From Isochrysis galbana (Eukaryota; Haptophyta; Isochrysidales; Isochrysidaceae), in contig CM030931.1 of NCBI GenBank assembly GCA_018136815.1, positions 6,525,550 through 6,589,549 on the forward strand: 64,000 nt of DNA, in the 5' to 3' direction. The notes under the pieces are model-generated. The model made no database searches, was not told the origin of the DNA, and was given only the letters and a program-made list of their open reading frames with translations. Positions 20,791 through 31,189 of this stretch are shown piece after piece. The translations under genes were made by a program, and so were the position numbers. How positions within the stretch are numbered: the stretch's first letter is position 1; the number at the start of each line of letters is the position of its first letter.

Positions 20791-21444
20791 ATCTACGATG
20801 AATGCGACAGTTTTCACCATGTTTATGTTTCAAACGCCCTCCCTAGTCCCTAGCAGCTAGCAGCATGCCGTGTTTGCGAGATTCCCGTGTCTTCTAGAAA
20901 AGCCAAAAACAGGCCGTTTTCGTTGTGTTTGAAGGCCCCCCTTGCCGTGTTTCACATCTAGGTGAAGGAATTCAAATTCAGAAGAAATTCAGCTGATATC
21001 ATTGCCGGTGCTTGTACCTTTGCTGCAAATCTAAATAATACGACAAAACGGTCATCGTGAAGATAATATTGGGCCTCTCGCGGCTCGCGGCTCAGGTGAC
21101 AACGTTGGTGCGCTGTGTGGTGCCGGGTATTCCTACCAGATCGAATCCCATAGAAGTAAGGCTGGTTTCTACGCGATTTTTTCCTTTGGATGTAGAAAGT
21201 AAAGGGGACTGCGTGTATTGTTTTCTCCCCGCTCCAAGCTGCTGACAACTGATATCAGTTATCAGCTCGAGGTGAACTGATACTGATGTAAAATATTGAT
21301 ATCAGTACTGATGCGACCTCACTGGGAAAAGCGTTGATGTCCCAGCCGGGCGGTGAGGGGGGCCGCCCATTTTGACCGTTGGCCCGTAGTAGAACAGAGG
21401 TTTGACGGAGAAAGGAGAGAAAGGGAAGAGCCATGGGCGAGACA

Positions 21445-21475
<31 letters not shown>

Positions 21476-21772
21476 CAGAGACAGAGCGGGGGGGGGAGAG
21501 CCAAGAGGCAAGCTGAGAAGAAGTGGAGAATGGGAGAGGGAGGCGAGCGGAGAGAGAGAGAGAGGGAGGGAGAGGGAGAGAGAGAGAGGGAGAGGGAGGG
21601 AGAGAGAGGGAGGGAGAAGACAGGGCGGGGACACCTTCAGCACCTCTCGGGGAGAGGAGGGGGAGAAGCCCTTTCCACTTGAGCCCGAAGACGGCGTTTG
21701 CCTCGCCTTCTCTGGTGGTGGAAGAGGCTCGTGCAGGCGGCGAGTTCACGGCAACGTGGAGCACTCTCGAGG
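20791..21772. other. intergenic, GA-rich tract and iterated TGATATCAGT
   Basis: 21240-21310 contains several copies of the palindromic word TGATATCAGT or its variants. 21430-21625 is a (GA)n/(GGGAGA)n tract. No gene. Confidence 0.5.
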
Positions 21773-24167
21773 ATGTGCTGGTATGCTCCCGACACCCTGG
21801 CGGGCCTCGCGTACCAGAAGAAGTGGGCAAAGCTCCACGTGCTACTCGAGCAGGGCAACGGCGACGTGCACAGTCGCTATGTGCGCCCTCCCTGATGGGC
21901 CAGCTACCTCCCCCCTACACACCGTAGAGACGACAGCAGCCCCAGGACGCACGCTCTCAAACACAAATATGCACACACATCCTCGCTACGCCCCGCGATC
22001 CTGGGAGAGCAGGCGTATAAAGGCCGCGAGGGCGTCACATCGGATACACGCGCTAGCGACCACCACATCCATTCGGAAGGACCACAGGAATCCTGTACGG
22101 TTCCTCCATGGACCGGTGAATTGGGTGGTAAGTCACATCACAAGTACCACAAAGGAAGCTTCAGCTCCAACACTCTCTCGAGACGCCGTCACACACAGAG
22201 AATGGCTACACCGCCCTGAACTGGTTGGCATGGAATCGCCGCACTGCGATTGTCGAAGCTATCGTCGTGAAGGGCGCGGGCGTCTATGCGAAGCGCTACG
22301 TCCTCCTCCCTCGCGCGGCCCGTCCAGCCAGGGACCGCCCACGCTCCCCTCTCCGCATTCTCCTCTCTCCTCTTACTGCCTCGCTCCCCTCCGCACTCTC
22401 GCTCAGCTTCCCTGCCATCCCTCTTGGCTCCTCTTTCTGATTCCCTCCCCCCGACGCGTTCCATCTTCCCCTTGACACTCTTGCTTTCCCACTCCCTCGC
22501 CGTCCCTTTGCTGCACAAGCAGTATGGTAAGACGGCTTTGCACTTCGCGGCACTGTACGGCCACACCGCGATCGTCGAGGCGCTCGTGGCAAAGGGCGCA
22601 GACGTCGGCGCCAAGGACAAAGTGCGCCCCGCCTCGCGCGCGGCCCGTCCAGCCTCGCTCCCCTCTCCGCATCCTCCCTCTGCTCTCACCGCCTCCCTCC
22701 CCTCCGCATTCTCGCTCATCTTCCCTGCCGTCCCTCTTGGCTCCTCTTGCTGATTCCCTCCCCCCAACTCGTTCCCTCTTCCCCCTGACCCTCCCACTCC
22801 GTCGCCGCCCCTCCGCTGACGCAGGACGGCTTGACCGCCTTGCACTTGGCGGCAGTGACGGGCCACACCGCGATCGTCGAGGCGCTCGTCGCAAAGGGCG
22901 CGGACGTCGGCGCCAAGGACAAAGTGCGCCCCCCCTCGTGCGCGGCCCGTCCAGCCTCGCTCCCCTCTCCGCATCCTCCCCTCTGCTATTACCGCCTCCC
23001 TTCCCTCCGCATTCTCGCTCATCTTTCCTGCCGTCCCTCTTGGCTCCTCTTGCTGATTCCCTCCCCCCAACTCGTTCCATCTTCCCCCTGACCCCACCCT
23101 CCCACTCCGTCGCCGCCCCTCCGCTGACGCAGGACGGCTTGACCGCCTTGCACTTGGCGGCAGGGAAGGGCCACACGGCGATCGTCGAGGCGCTCGTCGC
23201 AAAGGGCGCGGACGTCCGCGCCGAGGAAAAAGTGTGCCCCGCCTCGTGCGCGGCCCGTCCAGCCTCGCTCCCCTCTCCGCATCCTCCCCTCTGCTCTCAC
23301 CGCCTCCCTCCCCTCCGCACTCTCGCTCATCTTCCCTGCCGTCCTCTTGGCTCCTCTTGCTGAATCCCTCCCCCCAACTCGTTCCCTCTTCCCCCTGACC
23401 CCACCCTCCCACTCCGTAACCGCCCCTCCGCTGACGCAGAACGGCTTGACCGCCTTGCACTCGGCGGCATTGACGGGCCACACGGCGATCGTCGAGGCGC
23501 TCGTCGCAAAGGGCGCGGACGTCCGCGCCACGGCGAGAGCGCCCCGCTTCGTGCGCGGCCCGTCCAGCCTCGCTCCCCTCTCCGCATCCTCCCCTCTGCT
23601 CTCACCGCCTCCCTCCCCTCCGCATTCTCGCTCATCTTCCCCGCCGTCCCTCTTGGCTTCTCTTGCTGAATTCCTCCCCCCAACTCGTTCCCTCTTCCCC
23701 CTGACCCTCCCACTCCGTCGCCGCTCCTCCGCTGACGCAGGACGGCTTGACCGCCTTGCACATGGCGGCAGCGGAGGGCCACACCGCGTTCGTCGAGGCG
23801 CTCGTCGCAAAGGGCGCGGACGTCCGCGCCACGGCGAGAGCGCCCCGCTTCGTGCGCGGCCCGTCCAGCCTCGCTCCCCTCTCCGCATCCTCCCCTCTGC
23901 TCTCACCGCCTCCCTCCCCTCCGCACTCTCGCTCATCTTCCCTGCCGTCCCTCTTGGCTTCTCTTGCTGATTCCCTCACCCCAACTCGTGATCCCACCCT
24001 TCGCTGACGCAGTACGGCATGACCGCCTTGCACTTGGCGGTAATGGGGGGCCACACGGCGATCGTCGAGGCGCTCGTCGCAAAGGGCGCGGACGTCCGCG
24101 CCACGACAACAGTGCGCCCCGCCTCACGCGCGGCCTGTCCGGGACACACCCCGTGGCAACCCTTTCA

Positions 24168-24229
<62 letters not shown>

Positions 24230-24510
24230 CCTCTCTCTCCCTCTCTCTCCCTCTCTCTCCCTCTCTCTCCCTCCCTCTCCCTCCCTCCCTCCCTCTCTCT
24301 CCCTCTCTCTCCCTCTCTCTCTCTCTATCTCCCTCTCTCTCTCTCTCTCTCTCTCTCACGCGCAGCCCCACCGCCTTGCCTCCCCCATGCTCGCGATGTT
24401 TATAGAACGGAGACACGCCGGCGGATCTCGCTCGCACTTTTAAGCACCGTGACATTGTGGAGCTCCTCACTCGTGCCGCCACGGCGCCGCCGCCGCTCAC
24501 CGCGACGTGA
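21773..24510 (+). CDS. ankyrin-repeat protein A, one repeat per exon
   Basis: Nine proposed exons: 21773-21880, 22201-22299, 22523-22621, 22825-22923, 23133-23231, 23440-23538, 23741-23839, 24013-24111, 24406-24510; 301 residues. The seven internal exons are each exactly 99 nt and each encodes one 33-residue repeat of the form DGLTALHLAAVTGHTAIVEA...VAKGADV. All introns are phase 0. Most are about 200 bp, pyrimidine-rich and nearly copies of each other, with donor GTGCGC and acceptor CTGACGCAG. Exons ending at 23538 and 23839 use a GC donor (GCGCCC), and the exon ending at 22299 is followed by GTCCTC. The last exon encodes a final half-typical repeat (GDTPADLARTFKHRDIVELL) and stops. Ankyrin repeats bind proteins; no catalytic domain remains in this copy. 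Confidence 0.75.
24168..24358. repeat. (CT)n microsatellite in the last intron of ankyrin gene A
   Basis: About 190 bp of CT/CCCTCT repeats inside intron 24112-24405. The paralogous intron has a shorter pure CT tract at 29543-29594. Confidence 0.95.
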
Positions 24511-24629
24511 CTCAGCGGACGTCGCTCGAGCGGTCAGTGGGGCAGACTATTCGGGACGAGATGGACCGTAGCACATTAAGCGTCATTGGCGCCGAGCATG
24601 CTTCTGCAAAGAAAGGCAGCCATTGATGC

Positions 24630-24795
24630 GAGGCGTTGTAGCACTGTCGCCTTCCGTGGCTGAACGCTCTTCTTACGAGAGGGTGAGATGTGCTCAACGG
24701 ATGAATGATGTTGAGGCGTTGTAGCACTGTCGCCTTCCGTGGCTGAACGCTCTTCTTACGAGAGGGTGAGATGTGCTCAACGGATGAATGATGTT
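24630..24795 (+). repeat. 83-bp tandem duplication
   Basis: Two apparently identical units, 24630-24712 and 24713-24795, each starting GAGGCGTTGTAGCACTGTCG and ending GGATGAATGATGTT. Confidence 0.9.
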
Positions 24796-25071
24796 TGACC
24801 GTATCCTATAAGAAGAATCTTAACCAACTAACCGCTACTCGTACGGCGTGAAGCTGAGTACTGATGCTACTCCTAACTACCGCCCCTAACGTTGTGAGGA
24901 GATGAGGAGAGGAAGCGGGGGAAGTCGTGGCAGTCGAGGTCCTAAGCCTGGGCCTCCTTATCTTTAAGTAGCCCGTGACGTGTTAGCGCGTGGAAGTACA
25001 TACTGAAAGACTTCTACAGAGTAGAATTTGAGTCGTACGAATATCATTATATACCAATCTTGGAGTCCACA
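24796..25071. other. intergenic
   Basis: Moderately AT-rich sequence without a recognisable gene or repeat. Confidence 0.4.
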
Positions 25072-25200
25072 CTAGGGCTTGGCAGAAATGTCTAGACTTT
25101 GTTTTAGACATTTGGGCGGATTTTCGCCAAAGAGATGTCTCGAGACATGTCGAGACATTTGGGCTGGTGAGGCCGCTCTCTCCAAAAACAAAACTGACAT
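25072..25200 (+). repeat. hairpin-forming repeat, AAATGTCT version
   Basis: AAATGTCT is paired with AGACATTT across a short loop, followed by ATGTCTCGAGACAT (a perfect palindrome) and GAGACATTTGGGCTGG, then CAAAAACAAAACTGAC. The scaffold is shared with 19720-19840. Confidence 0.65.
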
Positions 25201-26067
25201 TCCAAAAACAAAACTGTCACTACGTGTGTTGCGGGTAGGGAGGGTCGTACATCTCTCTTCGCACCGTTTCCCGCATTTAGGTCCCCCCGCGCGACTCCCC
25301 CTCCGTCGTCACGCCCCGGTCTCCCCCCCTCCCCCCCATCTTCCTTGTATCAGCGCCCGCATTCTGCCCGCTCCCGATAGGATCGCCCCCTCCCCTCTCC
25401 CTTTCTGCTCCGACTGAGTCGCCGGCCCCGTTTCATCCCTTTCTTTTCCCGCGTGTTCCCCCCCCCCCCGCGTGTCATTTCTCTCACGGTGTCTTTCGTG
25501 CGCTCTGCGCCACCGCACGAGCGCCCTTGTGTCCTTCCTCGTGTGCCTCTCGTTCCCGTCCTCGTCTCGCACGACCGCATGTCAGCTGAGACCGTCCGCT
25601 CATCCTCAGCTCCCCCGTCGCGTGCCTCTCTCGCTTCTGGCAGCCCGCGCCCCATGCTCCCCAGGAATTGTATCTCACATGTTACCGACACCAACCCCAC
25701 TACCCTCAGATGCAACACAGCCACAGCTCCACTCCCCACTCCACATGGTAGCGGAGGCGTGCCGACCACGCCTTCCCACCCGCACACCCGTCCTTCCTCG
25801 CTTCCCACATCACTCTCGACCCCTTTGCTTCCCACCCGCCAGCTCCGACCACTCACAACAACCCCATCCAGCCACCCCATCCATTCAAGCCACTCCAACT
25901 ATCACAAGCCTCCCACCCGACCCACTACCAACCGGCAACCGGCCGCACCCATGCCGCACCACCCGAACGAGCATGGCCCCACTAGAGGTGGGGACGGTAA
26001 AAATCGGGTTCTCAGGATCGCTTTCTTCTGGCCCAAAAAATGCATGGATGGCCTCCATATGCTCTAA
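25200..26067 (+). mobile_element. second LINE-like family: leader and Pro/Thr-rich ORF start
   Basis: Leader as at 14450-14900. From ATG 25579 an open frame of about 160 codons is rich in Pro, Ser, Thr and His (MSAETVRSSSAPPSRASLA onward), as is common for ORF1/Gag N-termini. It ends at 26067 and no nucleocapsid or reverse transcriptase domain follows. Confidence 0.4.
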
Positions 26068-27520
26068 CTAGAAGACCCTCCGAGTCTCAACTTCCAATTC
26101 TTTCGCGCGCGCGCGCGCGCCGACGTGAGAAAATTCCCATTTTTTTGCCTGGCGGCTGGCGGTGTCGACGGCCCACGTTACTACTTTAACGACCGCTCGG
26201 AAGCTGTTTTTGGTCGCTCGGCCGCAATTTTTTGCCTGGCTGGGCATCATTAGTTATGATGATAATGGTATACTAGATGGATACATATGACTCGATCGTT
26301 TATCGATGTTTAATTGTACATAAGTGCCCCATACTACACACGACACTCGAACACGAACAACTCGGGCAATTGGACACAGCCGCACAAAAATGGGTGATGG
26401 GGAGGTCACACGGACAAAACAACGCAACCTTCGGCACCCTCCGCACCCCACGAGCATACCAGAGCGGGCTGTGCCCGGTCTACATCACTGCTCGATGTAT
26501 CGCGCATTCTGCGGCCCTAATGCAGCACGCATCATGGGCACGCGCGAGCGCCAAAAGGAGCCATACCCCCAAGGAGCCAGGGAGGCCCTCGGCGTGCGCG
26601 CGCGGCGTCTTTCGCGGCGTGCGAGGATCCATTCGACCAAAGCGCGTCTGTCTAGCCCCGAGTTGCCCTCTCAGCTCTCAGGGAGGCCACATGCCCCGCA
26701 ACAGTACCCTTCGCGCTCACGCTGGCCTCCCCAACAGAGCGCTTGGCACTCTGGGGTCCCCAGGCGAACGCGATCACGGCAAATGACAGCAGTGTCGGCC
26801 CAGGCGCTTCCAGGAGACCTATGCCACTCCAACCATGCCTATCCGACCTTGCTGGGAGGTCTCCCAGTAGAGCACGCTCTTCAAGTAGAGGGGCGAACCC
26901 TCTAACCCTCTACTTCGCCCATTCCGCGAGCCGCGAGGCTGAGCCGATCGACGACCGACGACCAATGTTTTTGACGGCCTTCGAAACGGACAGTCTGAAA
27001 ATGAGTACGTGAATGTCGCTCTCATTACGTTATAGTGTTGAATTTTTTTCAATATACTATCGTTAAAATATTTTGTTTTTGCTCATTTTTGCCATGATTT
27101 CGCCGCCGCCGCGCCGCCGCGCTCTCGCTGGAGCGCGGCGAAGGTCGGCCTGTCAGGCGGGTCGGTCGCCATCGCTCTGCCTCGGATTCGGATTAGAGCG
27201 GGGAGAGAGACGAGGGGAAATCTTCCCCCGGTCCCATGATAAAATTATTTGGGCCTCCCATCCGCCAGAGTTGTTTTTTACCCACCCTCCCCCACCTCTA
27301 GCCCCACACCCAGCACCCAGCGCCTTCCTTGCTCCCCCGGTCACCCCCGGCTGCCTCCTTCCCGCCCTACCACCACCACCTCACATCAATCCACTCGCCA
27401 GCCCAACCACACTTCTACTCCCCCATGCCCAACTTCCTCGGCTCCTGCCCCAGCGCCTGCTCCACCACCCACCCAACCACACACCCATCCCCCTCCCTCT
27501 TCACACCTCACCCCATGCCT
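26068..27520. other. intergenic, no recognised gene
   Basis: A short (GC)n run lies at 26104-26120. Open frames at 26277-26905 overlap in different phases and match no family I know. 27249-27520 is a Pro/His-coding C-rich stretch that precedes the LINE fragment and may be its decayed ORF1. Confidence 0.35.
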
Positions 27521-27524
27521 CTCG

Positions 27525-27700
27525 ATCTCGACAGCAACGACTTCATAACCGCCGTCCTAAAGGCAAATCCACGGGGCCGGATGGCATACCGATGGAATTC
27601 TACCAACGCTTCGAAAAGCTTCGTAGCCCCGCACTTGATGGAAATGTTTCAAGAGGCATACCGGATAGGGATAGGGGCTCTACCGGAGGACGTTCGCGGC
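27525..27700 (+). mobile_element. LINE reverse transcriptase fragment, frameshifted
   Basis: Reads KSTGPDGIPMEFYQRFEKL, then in another frame LMEMFQEAYRIGIGALPEDV. This corresponds to the finger region KSAGPDALPAEFYKSF of the fragment at 5.2 kb. It ends about 20 bp before the ATG of ankyrin copy B. Confidence 0.75.
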
Positions 27701-27720
27701 AACGTGGAGCACTCTCAAGG

Positions 27721-29540
27721 ATGTGCTGGTATGCTCCCGACTCCCTGGCGGGCCTCGCGTACCAGACGAAGTGGGCAAAGCTCCACGTGCTACTCGAGCA
27801 GGGCAACGGCGACGTGCACAGTCGCTATGTGCGCCCTCCCTGATGGGCCAGCTACCTCCCCCCTACACAACGTAGAGACGACAGCGGCCCCAGGACGCAC
27901 GCTCTCAAACACACATATGCACACACATCCTTGCTACGCCCCGCGATCCTGGGAGAGCAGGCGCATGAAGGCCGCGAGGGCGTCACATCGGATACACGCG
28001 CTAGCGACCACCACATCCATTCGGAAGGACCACAAGAATCCTGTACGGTTCCTCCATGGACCGGTGAATTGGGTGGTAAATCACATCACAAGTACCATAA
28101 ACAAAGCTTCAGCTCCAACACTCTCTCGAGACGCCGTCACACACAGAGAATGGCTACACCGCCCTGAACTGGTTGGCATGGAATCGCAGCAACGCGATTG
28201 TCGAAGCTATCGTCGTGAAGGGCGCGGGTGTCTATGCGAAGCGCTACGTCCTCCTCCCTCGCGCGGCCCGTCCAGCCAGGGGCCGCCCACGCTCCCCTCT
28301 CCGCATTCTCCTCTCTCCTCTTACTGCCTCGCTCCCCTCCGCACTCTCGCTCAGCTTCCCTGCCATCCCTCTTGGCTCCTCTTTCTGATTCCCTGCCCCC
28401 GACGCGTTCCATCTTCCCCCTGACCCCACCCTCCCACTCCGTAACCGCCCCTCCGCTGACGCAGAACGGCTTGACCGCCGTGCACTCGGCGGCATTGACG
28501 GGCCACACGGCGATCGTCGAGGCGCTCGTCGCAAAGGGCGCGGACGTCCGCGCCACGGCGAGAGCGCCCCGCTTCGTGCGCGGCCCGTCCAGCCTCGCTC
28601 CCCTCTCCGCATCCTCCCCTCTGCTCTCACCGCCTCTCTCCCCTCCGCACTCTCGCTCATCTTCCCTGCCGTCCCTCTTGGCTTCTCTTGCTGAATTCCT
28701 CCCCCCAACTCGTTCCCTCTTCGCCCTGACCCTCCCACTCCGTCGCCGCCCCTCCGCTGACGCAGGACGGCTTGACCGCCTTGCACATGGCGGCAGCGGA
28801 GGGCCACACCGCGTTCGTCGAGGCGCTCGTCGCAAAGGGCGCGGACGTCGGCGCCAAGGACAAAGTGCGCCCCCCCTCGTGCGCGGCCTGTCCAGCCTCG
28901 CTCCCCTCTCCGCATCCTCCCCTCTGCTATTACCGCCTCCCTTCCCTCCGCATTCTCGCTCATCTTTCCTGCCGTCCCTCTTGGCTCCTCTTGCTGATTC
29001 CCTCCCCCCAACTCGTTCCATCTTCCCCCTGACCCCACCCTCCCACTCCGTCGCCGCCCCTCCGCTGACGCAGGACGGCTTGACCGCCTTGCACTTGGCG
29101 GCAGGGAAGGGCCACACGGCGATCGTCGAGGCGCTCGTCGCAAAGGGCGCGGACGTCCGCGCCGAGGAAAAAGTGCGCCCCGCCTCGTGCGCGGCCCGTC
29201 CAGCCTCGCTCCCCTCTCCGCATCCTCCCCTCTGCTCTCACCGCCTCCCTCCCCTCCGCATTCTCGCTCATCTTCCCTGCCGTCCTCTTGGCTCCTCTTG
29301 CTGAATCCCTCCCCCCAACTCGTTCCCTCTTCCCCCTGACCCCACCCTCCCACTCCGTAACCGCCCCTCCGCTGACGCAGAACGGCTTGACCGCCTTGCA
29401 CTCGGCGGCATTGACGGGCCACACGGCGATCGTCGAGGCGCTCATCGCAAAGGGCGCGGACGTCCGCGCCACGACAACAGTGCGCCCCGCCTCACGCGCG
29501 GCCTGTCCGGGACACACCCCGTGGCAACCCTTTCACCACA

Positions 29541-29596
<56 letters not shown>

Positions 29597-30677
29597 GACC
29601 TCCCCATGCCCGCGCTCGGCTGCGCTCCTGATGCGCGCCCTGTAACTCGCTCACGCGCAGCCCCCCAATGCTCGCGACGTTTATAGTCCGGATACAAGCC
29701 GGCGGATGCCGCTCGCTTTTCTAAGCACCGTGACATTGTGGAGCTCCTCACTCGTGCCGCCACGGTCCCGCCGCCGCCCACCGAGACGGCAGAGATCACC
29801 CTCCTCTCCTCCCAGCTTTCCGACCTCTTCGCAGCCCTCAGCCTGCCCACGGCCGATGTGCCCACTGCCGCCGCGTGGTGCGTCGAGCAGGTGGGCGAGC
29901 TGCTTCCGCCGGAAGCGCACCCATGGCTCCTTGCGTGCGGCAAGCCACGTGCCTCGCGTGTGACACCTCCTTCCGCATCGGTGTCGCAGGGCGCTGACCA
30001 CCTCGACGACTTGAGGGGTGACAAGTACGCCAGCGCGCTCGCCTCGCACCTCGGCTTGCCACCGATCAAGCGTTACAAGCTACTGGCGGCGCTCGCGCCA
30101 GCCACGCAGTCAGCGGTGATGGACACGCCTGAGGAGAGCGCGCCGCCAGAGGACGAGTTCCAAGCGCAGACGCTCGTGATGGGCCACGCGGCGGTCGCGG
30201 GTCGCGGACTCGACTATGCGCTCGGCATTGATCCCGATGAGCTGCCTCCTAGCCAAGGGCGAGAAGGCCATCATCGATGAGTTCGAGGCGCACGGCACCA
30301 AGGCCGACAAGGCCAATCTGCGCTACATACTCCACGGCGTCGCGCGCCAGGAGCCGCTGCCCGACCACATCTGCATGGAGATCAAGGCGGGCCAGTATCA
30401 TGGGGGGTCGATCGCGCCCGACGAGTTTGATGCTGGACACGGCGGCATGTGGTTCGAGGACTTTGTGAGCCATCCAAGCTGCGTCAAGGCGAAGCTGAGG
30501 CGGCCGCACGTCCTGGCGCTTCGCGGCTACACCTCCTCCTCGTACCCATGTTTCAACAAGTACCTCCGCGAGCAAGTCAAGCCGCACCCCTTCAAGATGA
30601 GCGTGTACTACCTCAACGAAGCGATCAAGAGACTACGCGCTGTGGCGGCGGAGGACGATCCCGACCACTATGCAGAG
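27721..30677 (+). pseudogene. ankyrin copy B fused to the N-terminal half of an ADP-ribosyltransferase domain
   Basis: Exons parallel to copy A: 27721-27828, 28149-28247, 28465-28563 (GC donor), 28766-28864, 29074-29172, 29381-29479, then a long exon from 29687. Internal exons are again 99 nt, each one 33-residue ankyrin repeat. The last repeat (GYKPADAARFSKHRDIVELL) does not stop but continues into about 180 residues of linker. The frame changes near 30250, and then a segment resembling arginine-type ADP-ribosyltransferases follows: LALRGYTSSSYPCFNKYLRE, KMSVYYLNEAIKRLRAV. It ends at a plausible donor (GAG|GTATCC) at 30677. The catalytic half with STS and ExE motifs is not found downstream before the oxygenase copy B begins. 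Frameshift plus missing half argue for a broken gene, although a sequencing error at 30250 is possible. Confidence 0.6.
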
Positions 30678-31189
30678 GTATCCTCAACGTCGAGCACGCC
30701 ACCGCCGCCCGCCGCCCCCGCACTTCTTCTGAACTTGGCCGCCGCACCGACTTTGGCGCCGCCGCGTCATACTGCCCCTGCACCTCCGCTCTGCTCTTTG
30801 CCGCTGCTGGCCGCGTACGGCCGCTGCCTGCGATCGCTGTGGTGGGCGCGCCTCGCCCGACAGCACAGCGCACAGCGGCACGCTCACGGCCAGTGGCGCT
30901 GCGGCGCTGCATGGGCGATCCCTGCACAGATGCTCGGTGCTGGGCGGAGATGTTACGCGGCCCGGCCATCGAAGGCGGGGCGGGCGCTCCAATCTAGGGG
31001 CTGAGCGCGCGGCGATCACGGCAGGTGTGGTGTGGGAGTCTGTGGCGGCGAGGCGAATCGGGCCAGTGAGTGCGGAGGGCGAAGCCGCTCCAGGGCCCTG
31101 CCGTCGTTCGTGGGAGAGGTGATTGTTTTTTGGTGGGGGCCGTCCTGATCTTTGTAAAAGACGAGGTGTGAAGGCCTCGGCCCAACGGA
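30678..31189. other. junction region between ankyrin-ART and oxygenase copy B
   Basis: Alanine-rich frames without family features. Similarity to the copy A locus starts near 31120 (against 15436), which marks the duplication breakpoint. Confidence 0.45.

Noticed and set aside
21402..22475. 357-codon plus-strand frame upstream of ankyrin gene A
   Set aside because: It begins in a GA microsatellite and reads through an intron in a frame without ankyrin consensus.
22189..23481. 430-codon minus-strand open frame across ankyrin gene A (also 28137-29422 in copy B)
   Set aside because: It runs antisense through exons and introns alike and consists of Gly/Arg/Glu-rich repeats. The plus-strand ankyrin model explains the same bases with family consensus and splice sites.
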